From the NCBI GenBank assembly GCA_026745465.1, contig JACYXH010000813.1, forward strand, positions 2,651,892-2,715,891: a stretch of DNA of 64,000 nucleotides, read 5' to 3'. Source of the DNA: Lota lota. Taxonomy: Eukaryota; Chordata; Actinopteri; Gadiformes; Lotidae. Position numbers and translations under genes: made by a program. Positions within the stretch are counted from its first letter, which is position 1, and each line of letters begins with the position of its first letter. This document shows positions 1-44,111 of this stretch, piece after piece. The notes under the pieces were generated by a model that had not been told where the DNA came from, searched no databases, and was given only the letters and a program-made list of their open reading frames with translations.

Positions 1-1474
1 CCGCACTGCTTAATATGCTGCTTCATTGGCTACCAGTTGTAGTAGTAGCAGTAAGAGTGCACGATGATCTGTTCTCAGGTTATAAATGTTCTACCACTCG
101 CCTATTTTTGGGTCGGTACTTGACCAAACCATTTGTAACACAGAATATTTCCCCTGCTGGTGTGGAAGGGTCACATGATGAAATAGTTCTCAGCGAGGGT
201 TTGGGAGTTAGACTTCAGCTGTAGTTCGTTCCGATCTTGAAAAACAACTAGGCTACAACAAATGTCAAGCACCCTTTTATTATACCTGTATAGGCCTACT
301 TATTCCACACACTTCTAAAAATAATTGGTATATGTCTCGTTATTATAGTATGTCTTTCTGTTGCCAAGCCACATAAATAAACAAAATAAATGTAAAGTAA
401 AACCTCAAGTATGGCTTTTTCAGCAATGTTATCAGAGATTCATACTATCCTCCCCCACAGTTAGCTCAGTACCCGCTTGAATTGCAAACCAAGGAGACAG
501 GCAATGAGAGAGAAAGCTCCCTTCTAATTCTGGCAGCAGTGCTGTGTTTCTCTCATCAATGTGATGTATATAACCAAGAGTCACCACCTGCAGAGGTAGG
601 AGCAGTAGGAGAAACCGACAGTTAAAGCCTGTTATTGTTGTGTTCAGTACATTTAAAATAACGTTCTCACTGAGAACGACAGTAAACACAGACTTTAAAA
701 CCCCAACCCCAGAGGTTTTCCACCTGTAACTGACTTATTTGGACTATTTCCACCACCGTAGGGTTATTTTGATGCATCTATAGAACTGTTGCAAGAAAAA
801 TAATTAGCAAAATACTATTTCTACGCAACGATCCACATGTTCCCAATGCTGCCCTCACAGCAAAAACCTGTACAATAAACCGACTGGGAGAGCATATACA
901 TAGAACGACCCTTGACCTTTTTTTCTTGGGTCTACCAGTCAGTAAAAATATCACGATACTGCACGGGGCTACAGCTTGCATGGGAGAAAATCCTAAAGAT
1001 TTGATCCAACTTCCTCTTATGGGCTTTAAACGTTTACTATTTGTGTCATGAAATGTGGTTATGGCTCTGTCATATCATATTGCATCACATTTGTATATAT
1101 GCTTGGATTAGAGGGAGAGTAGTCAAGATAAATAAGTTGCAATATGTTGTGGCATCCAGTGGATCTTTGGATACAATGATATCACCTTGATCATAGACCT
1201 TTACTTAACAACCCTCTTTTGCTTTTTTAGATAGATAATGTTGTAAGTGTTGTTCTGAGTTCATGTTCAAGCCGCACACGGTGATCGGCGCCGGAAATAA
1301 TATTTTGAGCTATTCACCAGTAGGGAAAGTGTATTGAACTTTCCTTTCAGGGTTGCTTTGCTATGGTATGTCCACTCCTATCTGTCCAGAATAATTATGG
1401 ACTGATACAGCAGCAGTCTCCTTCCAAACATTCCAGGATTCTTCCCTCGGCTGGATGACCTCCTCCGGGGATCC
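1..1474. other. 3' flank and probable 3' UTR of atp8b2
   Basis: No exon with family resemblance is visible on either strand; the open frames here are short and look like chance. Lying directly beyond the last atp8b2 exon on the minus strand, most of it is probably that gene's 3' UTR. The only minus-strand AATAAA I found in this stretch is at 276-281, which would give a UTR of roughly 1.2 kb if the optional last exon is used. This is inference from position only. Confidence 0.4.
276..281 (-). terminator. Candidate polyadenylation signal of atp8b2
   Basis: TTTATT on the plus strand reads AATAAA on the minus strand, downstream of the atp8b2 stop codon. It is a six-base match in AT-rich DNA, so it is weak alone; transcript 3' ends would decide. 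Confidence 0.3.
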
Positions 1475-30070
<28,596 letters not shown>

Positions 30071-30095
<25 letters not shown>

Positions 30096-30138
30096 CTCCA
30101 CTCTGCCTCCGACCTTCCGCTATTTCCCATGGGACTGT
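30071..30138 (-). CDS. atp8b2: atp8b2 start-codon exon
   Basis: The chosen ATG (30095-30093) gives MFSKRPPPE, which joins in phase to the next exon's [13 protein letters not shown], closely matching the N terminus of vertebrate ATP8B2. The donor is CCAG then GTCAGT. The acceptor is CCCCCAG, and its pyrimidine tract is the (CCT)n face of the adjacent microsatellite. Another ATG at 30130-30128 is out of frame and opens a 44-codon upstream ORF that overlaps the main start and ends in the exon at 24896. The main ATG has a purine at -3; the upstream ATG has C at -3 but G at +4. Confidence 0.85.
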
Positions 30139-30144
30139 CTGGGG

Positions 30145-30262
30145 GACGGAGGAGGAGGGAGGAGGGAGGAGGGAGGAGGGAGGAGGGAGGAGGGAGGAGG
30201 GAGGAGGGAGGAGGGAGGGGGGAGGAGGGAGGAGGAAGGAGGGAGGAGGGAGGAGGGAGGAA
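30145..30262. repeat. (GGAGGGA)n-type microsatellite
   Basis: About 118 bp of GGAGGGA/GGA units. On the transcript strand it is (CCU)n and forms the pyrimidine tract of the start-codon exon, whose first base is 30138. Confidence 0.95.
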
Positions 30263-34112
<3,850 letters not shown>

Positions 34113-34338
34113 CTTGTTTAAATTCGTCTTGCAAAAGATGTTCCAGATGTTGACATCGTCGATTTCTTCTCACTTCGTTGAGTTTGGCGGGGTTACGTGT
34201 CGGGGCTTGGTGATGGTACGAGGTGTGTTGTAGTAAGGCCACAGAGGTGGCAGGGTAGGGGCTGACGATGCGCTGGAGACTGTATCGTGGCGAGGCGGTG
34301 AGCGTGTTTCTCCTCCGCTCAGGAGGAGGAGGAGGGGG
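34113..34338 (-). other. atp8b2: Probable non-coding first exon of atp8b2
   Basis: The 3' end is a consensus donor (AACAAG then GTATGT on the minus strand). The 5' end is estimated from the TATA box. It contains one short upstream ORF: an ATG at 34156-34154 followed by 11 sense codons and a stop before the donor. No family protein sequence is encoded, so I call it 5' UTR. A (GGA)n/(TCC)n run occupies its first part. Confidence 0.5.
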
Positions 34339-34364
34339 AGGAGGAGGAGGGGAGGAGCGGTGTG

Positions 34365-34370
34365 TATATA
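34365..34370 (-). promoter_or_regulatory. TATA box of the atp8b2 promoter
   Basis: TATATA on the minus strand lies about 30 bases before a purine/pyrimidine-biased stretch that leads into a GC-rich exon ending in a clean splice donor at 34113. Spacing and orientation fit a core promoter. Transcription start is not proven. Confidence 0.45.
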
Positions 34371-34661
34371 CACCGACCGCATGTGCTACAGTAAGGAGGC
34401 CTATGCCTCAATCACCAATGTCTAGCTCGATTGACAAAAAAATCACCCAAAAAAAAAAAGCTGGATGTAAACGTGCACATGGACTGAACTGCCCATAGAA
34501 AAAGGTGTCTACGTTAAACAAACGAAACGGCCGTCCAAACGTCCAACAGCACGAAGGCAGGTGCTGCCTCACTTTGTAAGTTGATCAGTTGAATGGTGTG
34601 TCGGCCTGTAGAGCGGTTTCACTCCTATCGTTGTTTCTAATTGGATTGCTCCTGCCTTGCA

Positions 34662-34675
34662 TCGCCCTCTGCTGG
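34662..34675 (-). promoter_or_regulatory. CTCF-like motif near the atp8b2 promoter
   Basis: On the minus strand CCAGCAGAGGGCGA matches 13 of 14 positions of the CTCF core consensus, about 300 bp upstream of the TATA box. Unverified. Confidence 0.3.
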
Positions 34676-35261
34676 CTGGCGTTTCTAACATCGCTGGTCA
34701 AGGTCGCAGCATCAGTATTGTTAATAATGAAACGCCAACAACCCCCACACATTTTCGTAGGAGTGGCCAGATTAATGTCTTGAGCTGCACACGCCGCACA
34801 CCAAAACCAAAAGCTATTTCTGACTTTTAGGATTTATATTTTGCTGTTTTAGTTCAGGGTAGTTGAAAAGGATGTCATTATGAGAGTTAAGGAATCGCAT
34901 ACTGATATACTTTGATTTCTTACTTTACAGTTAATGTTACTAACTATCTGATCTGCATATACTTATACCGGCACAGTTAACATTATGGGAGACACAACAG
35001 TCTTGTTTTAATGTGTTATGTATCTGTAGATACATGTGAAAGTCGGTTCATTATTCTGTCCGTTTCCGTGCCCCCCCCCCCCCCCCCCCCCCCTCCCTGG
35101 CCACCCCTTGGGGGCGCTACTGATAACGACAGTCAAGTTATTTGCAGAAGGAGTCGATCAAAATGTCCCTTGTATGATATTGTTACCTTTAGCTTAAAAA
35201 AAAAACATTGGTCTATAGGCCTGTATGGCAGTAACACAAAATTTGCCAAAAGAGGCAATAC

Positions 35262-35334
<73 letters not shown>

Positions 35335-36204
35335 AGCATGCAATAGGCCTACAATAATGACAGGCCTAGCTCAGAATGAAGAGAAGATTGGTTTGCAACT
35401 GTAAGGAAAAAGGGTCCTTGAGCAAGAGCTGCTCCTGATCACCATCAGAGTGCATCATGGGTGAACGACAAATATTGGAAGTGCTTTGAGCACCAGCACT
35501 GGAAGGATATTACACAAGTAGACTGTGTTTACCATATCATGAGGCTGTTTATTAGAGCGGGAAGCAGTGGTAACAAAGAAATGAAAATGAAAAGAAGTGT
35601 CAAACATTGTGGTATTCTTTTTTGGTCTAGTGATCTTGTTCTCCATGGATGTACAGCCGGGTGTCCTTGGCCAGGGTATCAGGTGACTGGGCTCAGTGCC
35701 ACGGATCTCAGGGCAGCCATTTTGTTCCAGAGGCAGAGCCCCAGCGGTCTCCAGTTGCAGGTTTGGATGAGCCCTCTCTCTGTAAGGAGTTTACACACAA
35801 CAAGGCCACTCCCGTCCAAGGGATGAGACGGGGAGCCGCTGAGAAAACCCAGAAACACTCGCCTCCAGAACCAACATGAAACCTGGTCATCTTTAACCCA
35901 TGCGGCTCACCTTATGCAGTAAATAAAGCCACAATATTGATGGTTTGAAATCCTCACTGACCAACTGTCCAAGCCGGCCAGCAGGGGCCCCTGCAGGCCG
36001 GCTGTATGGTGGAACCCCAGTGGTTGTTACATGACCCAAACAGAGAGGCTGCTCCTTATGGACATGATGAGTATAGGGACAATTACAACACCAATCTAGA
36101 GAGAGAGCAATGCAGGCACTTTGTGACAAGCCTGCGCAATGTCCAATCAGTAATTGACTGACAAAGGATTTTTTGCTGACTGAAGTTTCGGGGCTTACCT
36201 GTTC

Positions 36205-36372
<168 letters not shown>

Positions 36373-36854
36373 CCACCCATTCATCCATATATATATTTTT
36401 TGTCATGATATAATGTGTAATATAATAAAAATATACTTTATACTATAGATCCCAGACGGGATATGTGGGATATCATACCCAGGCTACAAATAAAAATAAA
36501 ACATGATTTAATCAGTGAAGCCCAAAAATTACAGTATGCATATGAAAGATATTGATATTAATAAAACAGCTTTGTAAACTATATTATCCTTAGATACACA
36601 CATTTCTGACCACATTGTCAGAACAGCTTGTATTTCCTTTATATATATGTATTTTTTTCCCATATGGAACATCATTTCAAGTCCTCTATTGGCTTTTAAA
36701 AGCCTAAATTCAAAAGCATTCCTATCCTTTAGCTCTCAGATTGTAAAATAAGAGAACAAGATTTACATTGTGCCCTGATGTCAATATGTCCTTCTATGGT
36801 TACAAAACTGTTAAAGATCAGTAGGTAAATAAATAAAGTTCAACTACTACTGCT

Positions 36855-36990
36855 TTGAAGGTGCAGTGTGTAAGATTTAGTGGCATCTAGCGGCGAAGTT
36901 GCAGATTGCAACCAACAATATCCCTTCCTTTACAACGTCGTCGGAGAAGCAGCAGTGTCCTGTACCGGCGTGTAAGGTGCCAGAAGGTAT
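36855..36990. repeat. Dispersed teleost repeat fragment
   Basis: Contains GTGTAAGATTTAGTGGCATC and GAAGTTGCAGATTGCAACCA, a word pair I recall as widespread in fish non-coding DNA. Type and borders not determined. Confidence 0.35.
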
Positions 36991-37287
36991 TAATTTAAAA
37001 TAAAGTCTGATATAAAGGACTCATTTTAAGATAAAGAAAACACAACAATTCTTATTGTCATGTGATTATACACTAATTAAAACATACTAATTAATTTTAT
37101 ATTCCATTTCTGCCAAGTCAGTTCCGCTAGTTCCCATCAATTGTACACACTGCACCATTAAGGAGAGTAATGTAGAAAAAGAACAATGATGGCAAGAGGA
37201 TGTCATCAGTCTTTGTGTGTGTGTGTGTGTGTGTGTGTTTATGTGTGTGTTTGTGTGTGTGTTTGTGTGTGTGTTTGTGTTTATGTA

Positions 37288-37333
<46 letters not shown>

Positions 37334-37571
37334 TGTGTTTGTGTGTTTGTGCATGTCTTCAGGAGCAGAGTACCTTCCTCATCTGTTATCTACATATTAT
37401 AAGATTGACAAGTAGATCCTAAAAAAAACATGACTGTCTTGCTTGTTCTCACTAGAGAGCCATAGGGTAGTCACAAGTCCATTTTAAAGCTTCTCTTGTC
37501 AATAAGGTTGATAGTTAAATCCCCTGCTCCTCCATTTGGATTTATGGGTTCATATTCAGTTCATATTCGGC

Positions 37572-40500
37572 TCAGAAATGGGTCATCTTCAATTCTACTC
37601 CATTTCCCATGGCTGCCTGGAGCTCATTGCAGTCCTTGGTGGGGGTGAGAGGGATGGACAGGTCTGAGGGGGGGTCAAGGTCAGGGAGCTGCCATTCGAT
37701 GAAGACCAGATACGTCATACTCCCCACAACAGATCCCATCATGGGAGCCACCAGTGGCACCCAGAACCAGTAATTGTAACACCTGATGGACAGACAGGGT
37801 AAGAGGATTGAAGGGGTCAGTAGTCATCTTAACATTTGAAGAAGGGCCCTAAGCAACACTCATGCCCAAATATACTTTAACCTGATCCTTTGTTTTGACA
37901 CTATAGTTAGTTCGGAGTGTGTTTTGCAGATGTTTGACACATCTTGTTTGAAACATACGTGAAGACCTCGACACCCCAGCCTGCTGTGAGTGTAAAGAGG
38001 CGTGGTCCCAGGTCTCGCGCAGGGTTTATTGCACCTCCACAATTAGCTGACATTGACATCGCGATACCCAGGACTATCGTCGCCACGATGGGGGGAATCA
38101 GACCCGGGGGCGCCGGTGTATTCCTCTTCTCACCCAGACTCAGAATGCATAGCAACAGCATGGCTGTTCCGACTACCTGAGGAGACGATAGACGATACAC
38201 CATTAGAAATGTCACGATGCTTGCAAAACTGTATCGCTTCTTTTTAAAACAATAACTAATGTTTACAACTTTATTACTCCTATCTAATCTCAAACTGACC
38301 TGATCAAGGAAACTTCTGCCAAGAGAGATATATTCTGAGGGGTATGTGGCAAAGATGGACGCCGTCTCGTTGGGTCCGTAGACAGTCAACACACCTCCAC
38401 TAAAGTCCATTATGGCTTCTGATTTGTTTTTGTGAAAGTAATACAATAAATACAGCCGGAAATGGCTGTGCTATTATCATGTAATCATGGTCAAATCATT
38501 AACATAAAATTCACCAAGGGTAGATCAGACTAAAGTCATTCATAGAGAAACATTTCCTGGATGGATAGACTCGTGGATGGCCACGTTATATTCTTGAGAA
38601 ACTTTCTAGACCAGGTATTTTTAATGGAGTAAATAGCTGTAGTAGAAAAGTGACAGAGTGCAGGTTTAATGCAATTCATGAATGGCAACAATTGAACTAC
38701 AATAGGCTAGTGCCAAGGCCTGCTTTATATTATTTATCTATTTATTATCCTGTGTTTTGTACTTAGTAAGTATGCACATTTTAAGGTGCACCTTTCATCC
38801 ATTTTACAATACTGTTCATTTGATGTGCATTGTTGTGCATTTCCTTTGCAATATTTTATACAGTAATATTTCCACGAAACCCACCATAGTAGACCAGATA
38901 GACGAGGCAAGATGCCAGATAGGCACCCATCAGCTGGGAGAGAGAGTAGGGAAGCAGCCTGGTCCAAGAAACCTTGCGCAACACACAAAAACTCAGGCTC
39001 ACAGCAGGATTAAGGTGAGCACCTATACAGCAGAGGAGAGCGAGAGACATATGAATAAGGAGAGGAGAGAGAGTGGGTTCCCAAACGGACTCAGTTCATC
39101 TTGAACACAGCTGTCATAAGAAAGGTAGTTTTAGGTACAGTGTTTTACACAATTATTGAGTCCAAGAGTCAAATGTATACTATGAGTAACTATAACTATG
39201 ATTATCTATGGTTAGGTACAACATAGTTGAAACGTGGCAATTACACAACAATCCTTTAGATAAAGGACGAAACCAGCATCACATCATATAAATAATGGCT
39301 TTAGCAGAAAAGAGCGCCAGCACTGGTTGAATAATAGTTACATCTCACAGGGGAAGGCTGACGTCATCTTCCCCATGACGCGGCCTTCCCTGCAAGTACC
39401 AGGCCCACAACGTTGGAAACTAATGACGCCAACGCGACATCATACCGACAGACAATTATCAGTGTTCCAACTCAACGTCGAGAGCCTAACACACTCGCTA
39501 AACTCGATGTCATCTGTACGCTCGCCGATACAAGCAAGGTATCAGTGGTGCTCCTACAAGAGACACATAAGACAGCTGACGACCATCTGAAGCTGCCTAG
39601 GTTCCTTCTCACCAGTTCAATACACAGCAAACAACATGGTCTTGCAACCTTCGTTAAGACAGACATCAGTTGGTCACCAACAAGCCAATCGACACCTGGC
39701 TCCGAAATCGAGTGGCTGACCACAAGGGTAGACGAAACTACCGTGGTAAACGTATACAAGCCTCCACCAATAGCACTGATGATGACATTGCTTCCGCTGT
39801 TTCTTGCACCAACCATCTATGCAGGTGACTTTAACTGCCAACACACAGGGTGGGGTCACAACTTCACCACCAAAGATAGTGAGGTGCTCGTTGACTGGGC
39901 TTCCAACGCAGAGGCCGCACTGCTCTACGACCCAAAGGAACCTCCAAGCTTCCACTCATCACGCTGGAACTCGTACACCAACCCGGACCTGGCCTTCGCC
40001 GTCTGCCGTAGCTGCAACCTGATGCCAGAGAGACGAGTCATCGACATATTTCCACACTCCCACCACCGACTGTCAGTCATCAAAATGCCATCGCTGATAC
40101 AGCCGGTAGCTGGGAAGCCCGTTAAACGCTGGAACTTCCGTAAGGCCAACTGGGACTCCTTCACCACCGAGACAGGTAGAAGGGCCGCTCTCCTCCCGGA
40201 CCCGGATTCTGATGACGTGGATGCGGCGTATGCAGCATACTGCAAAATCCATGTAGGTGCGACAAAAAAGCACATCTCCTGTGGCTTCATCAAGATGTAC
40301 ATCCCGGGCTGGGACAACGAGTGCAGCCGCCTACTCCTGGACCATCAAAAGGCCACCACCCGAGAAGAGATAGAGTCGTCTGCTACAGCCCTTCACCAGA
40401 GAGAGGTGGACAGAAACAGTGGAGTAGGTAGACTTCACACACTCCAGTCGCAAAGCCTGGCAAACCATAAACCAGCTGACAGGGAGGACGTCGATGCGCT

Positions 40501-43500
40501 CCATGTGTCCAATAACTGCAAATGCCATCGCAGCCCAGCTCCTCAGAAATGGGAGGTTCCCGAACGCAGACAGGAACCTTGCACACACAACACTGGGAGA
40601 AGTGTCTTCCCTCTCCAGGGCAGCCAGCGCCGACTCCAACATCTCAGGTGACTTTACGGCACAAGAACTAGCCAGAGTGATCGACAACCTGAAGTCGGGA
40701 AAGTCACCAGGGCACGACAACATCCACCCAGAGTTCATAAAACACCAAAGCCTGTTAGCTTCGAGGTGGCTGTGCTCCTTCTTCTCCTAATGCCTCCGCA
40801 GGTGCAAGATCCCAAGGACCTGGCATCGCGCTACCATCATCGCCCTCCCAAAGCTGAACAAGCCTGCTGATGACCCAATGTCATACAGACCAATCTTGCT
40901 CCTCTGCATACCATTCAAGATCATAGAAAGGCTCATCCATAGCAGGATCAATCCGGTGGTGGATCCACAGCTGCCCAAGGAGCAAGCAGGCTTCCGCCAA
41001 GGAAAATCAATGGTAGACCAGGTTTCACTACTCGCCCAAGACATCGAGGACAGCTTCCAAGCCAACGAGAAAGCTGGAGTGGTGCTCCTGGACCTAACTG
41101 CCGCCTATGACACAGTGTGGCATGGTGGTCTCCACCTGAAGCTGCTGCAGATGATCCCTGACAAGCACATGGTGTGTTTTATCATGGAGCTTCTGGCGAA
41201 CCGCAGCTTCATCCTCAAGACCAGTGACGGTCAGCAAAGCAGGTTGCGAAGAATAAAGAACGGTGTGCCGCAGGGGTCAGTCCTTGCACCGATGCTATTC
41301 AACATCTACATCCATGACCTTCTAGTGAGTCAAGGAAGTACGGCTATGCGAACGACCTGGCTATCTTGCTCCGAACACCGTCATGGACTACGACTGATGA
41401 CGGCCTCAACCGTGACATGGGAACCGTGACATGGGAACCCTGACCAAATCCCTGAGGAAGTGGCAACTTCAGCTTAGTATAGGCAAGACAGTATCAGCAG
41501 CCTTTCACCTCAACAACAAGGAGACACAAAGAGAACTGGACGTGTTTGTCGACAACAAGCGACTAACATTCCAGCAAGCTCCCAAGTATCCAGGTGTGAA
41601 GATGGACCGTACGCTGGGCTTCAAACAACACCTAGAAGAAGTCAAGGCCACGGTAACATCACGGGCAGCGCTCATCCGTCGACTCGCTGGTACAACATGG
41701 GGAGCCGACGCCAAGACGCTACGGATAGCAACCCAGGCCCTGGTCTTCTCTGCAGCAGAGTACTGCGCACCAGTCTGGGAACGGAGTCCACATGCAAAGA
41801 AGGTGGATGTGGCAATAAACAACGCGCGCTGTACTGTGACAGGCTGCCTAAAGTCCACGCTGGTCAGCCAGCTCCCTGTCCTAGCCGGGATCGCCCCTGC
41901 CGCCATCAGAAGGGAAGCCGCCACCTACGCCCTGGCAAGAAAGGCCAAGACGCAAAAAGAGCACCTGCTGCACCAGACAACAACCACGGTAGCGCCCCCT
42001 AGCAGACTAGTCTCACGTCAGCCCTACAACCTGGCGGCACAGAGGTTATTGCAAGCGGCTCCAGAGGGACAGTCAAGAAGGGCATGGCTCCCCTTGTCCT
42101 GGACGGCAGAGATTGGAGATTGCTGAGCCCACGCAACTCCACCGCCACATCTGGGACCCTGGTGGAGGAGTCAAGGGTGAAGAACTGCCACACCGACAAT
42201 GGACTACACTAAATCGGCTGCAAACAGGCGTGGGACACTTCAAGTCCTCCATGAGAAAATAGAGTCTCTCTGACAATGCTGCCTGCGAATTAATGATGAC
42301 CACATCATCAATCGATGTGACTACCAAAGCTACCGTCTGAAGCTGACCTCTTCGTACTGGACCTGGCGACGCTGAGATGGCTACGTGATAGCAAACTGGA
42401 CATATGATGCCATACAAAAGAAGAAGAAGATCTCACAGAGTGAGCCAGCATAATGAGTAGGATTTTATGTGATTATATTATGCAATGACTAGTTTTTGGA
42501 ACATTGACATTTGAAGCAGTTAATCATTGTTGACTGTTGTTGACTACTATTATTACAATATTTTTCAAGTTTAATTTTTCAATATTACTCTAATTTATTA
42601 TTATACCATTAGAGGATTTTGTTATGCATTTTTTGGAAATATGCTCTTTATTGGATATTTAGATGATCCATTTGACTGTTTTGTAGGTAAGATTCAACAG
42701 TTGAAAAGAAAGCAGAAAACAGCGGAGGAGAACAAGATTTTGAAACTTAACAACAAAAGATATGTCCTCTCCCTCTCTGCTACCTCCCAAAATGTCTCTA
42801 TTTAAAAGCGTCCCATTTCACGCACCTGTGATTGACAGGCAAGATGGATTCAACGAACCAATCACGGAGGAGAGGGCCTGATTGTTCAGAAATTAGTAGG
42901 GAACGGTCTTAAATCTAAATTGGCTCATACAGAGGCATGCAGTCCACTCAAAGAGTTATTCTTGATTTATGTTTACCAGTGATGCCCATGGTGAGGTACA
43001 TTGCTGACATCACCCCAACAGAGAAGGCCATGTTGACTGAGAGAAACTGGCCTCTGGTCTCTCTGCTGGTCTTGACCTGTGCTGCTGCCGAACAGCCAAA
43101 CATCTGCCAACCAGGAGGAACCAGGAGAAAAGATAATGATGGGGTTAGGGGGTGGTGAAGTTGGGTAAGAGTAATTCTGGGACAGAACTATAGAGGTAAC
43201 AGATTTGACAAAGGCTATTCAGGTTACAAAACATCAAATTCTGGCAGAAAGAGATGTTCTAGTAGCAAAGGTCACCTTATGAACAAACACACAGCAAACA
43301 CACAGCAAACACACAGACACACAGACACACACACACTCACACGATATATACTAACCACTTCACCCACCCCCAATAACAACGTTAAGAAAGCGTATGAATT
43401 AATGTCACTAGTTTAATATAAATAGACACATTCAGATGCTAAACTTCCATACAACCTCAGAGCTACAAGGAGGTTTTCCATTTATGAGGTAGTATAAGAA

Positions 43501-44111
43501 TTACCTATCAAGTGACACGTTGTCTAAAAGTAATTAAAAAAGGTTATGGCCAATAACTGCTATAATGCTATTAATTTAGAATGATGGTATGTCATTAATT
43601 AATGTATAACAAGGCACAGATCAGGGAGTGGTGTATAATCATAAATCAATTCCTCAGCTGATGAGGTTAATACAATCCTGTCAAGGCTAAATGGGACCAA
43701 ACGTTATGTAAGCATTCACCTGCAGGACAAACAACTCATAATTCATGATATTATTAAAAGATAAACCCAGCATTCAAAATACTTTTAAGGATTTAAAAAT
43801 GGATTTAAGTGTATTTTTTATGTGGATTCAAGGATTTAATACACAATTTGAGCAGATTAAAACAAGCAACAGACAATAATTCCTTATGACTAATCAGAAC
43901 TATAAAAGCATAATTTCAAGTGGCAAGAATATAAAGAAAAGGACAAACCTCAAAAATGTAAAATTTGTAAAAAACAAGCATAGGTGGCGAGATATCACTA
44001 AAATCAACAAAGGTAATATTACTGTAATTCACTTACCAGTAAGACAAAGGTTCCAAGGAACTCCGCCATGCATTCTCGTATCAGCGCATTTTTCACCCTC
44101 AGTTTCCCCAT
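37572..44111 (-). CDS. aqp10: Aquaporin-10, aquaglyceroporin (six exons, complete)
   Basis: A membrane channel for water, glycerol and other small solutes. Exons in transcript order: 44111-44037, 43103-42977, 39022-38885, 38418-38300, 38176-37959 and 37782-37572; phases join to 295 codons and a TGA at 37572-37574. The N terminus is MGKLRVKNALIRECMAEFLG. The first NPA box is in HLNPAVSLSF (exon 3). The second is in INPARDLGPRLFT (exon 5), whose Asp after NPAR is the aquaglyceroporin signature. GGVLTVYGP-ETASIFATYP (exon 4) is characteristic of the AQP3/7/9/10 group and closest to AQP10. Length fits the family (human AQP10 is 301 aa). Its position next to atp8b2, as in human 1q21.3, separates it from AQP9. 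Which fish duplicate (aqp10a or b) is unclear. The bases just before the ATG (TTTTACTGTCAG) could be an acceptor, so an upstream UTR exon is possible. Confidence 0.93.
39342..42438 (+). mobile_element. Non-LTR retrotransposon (jockey/I-like), near full length, inactive
   Basis: A 3.1 kb insertion in aqp10 intron 2, opposite to the gene, bounded by a 9-base duplication ATCTCACAG (39342-39350 and 42430-42438), and ending in an (AAG)n tail. An endonuclease domain (QETH near 39560, YAGDFNCQHTGWG near 39840, NPDLAF near 39990) is followed by a reverse transcriptase (SYRPILLLCIPFKIIERLI, AYDTVW, NGVPQGSVLAPMLFNIYIHD) and a C-terminal region ending near 42126. It is broken by frameshifts, an in-frame TAA at 40788-40790, a 14-bp tandem duplication near 41409-41436, and a catalytic YADD changed to YAND. 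Clade assigned by recall of RT style; jockey or I/Nimb are both possible. Confidence 0.85.
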
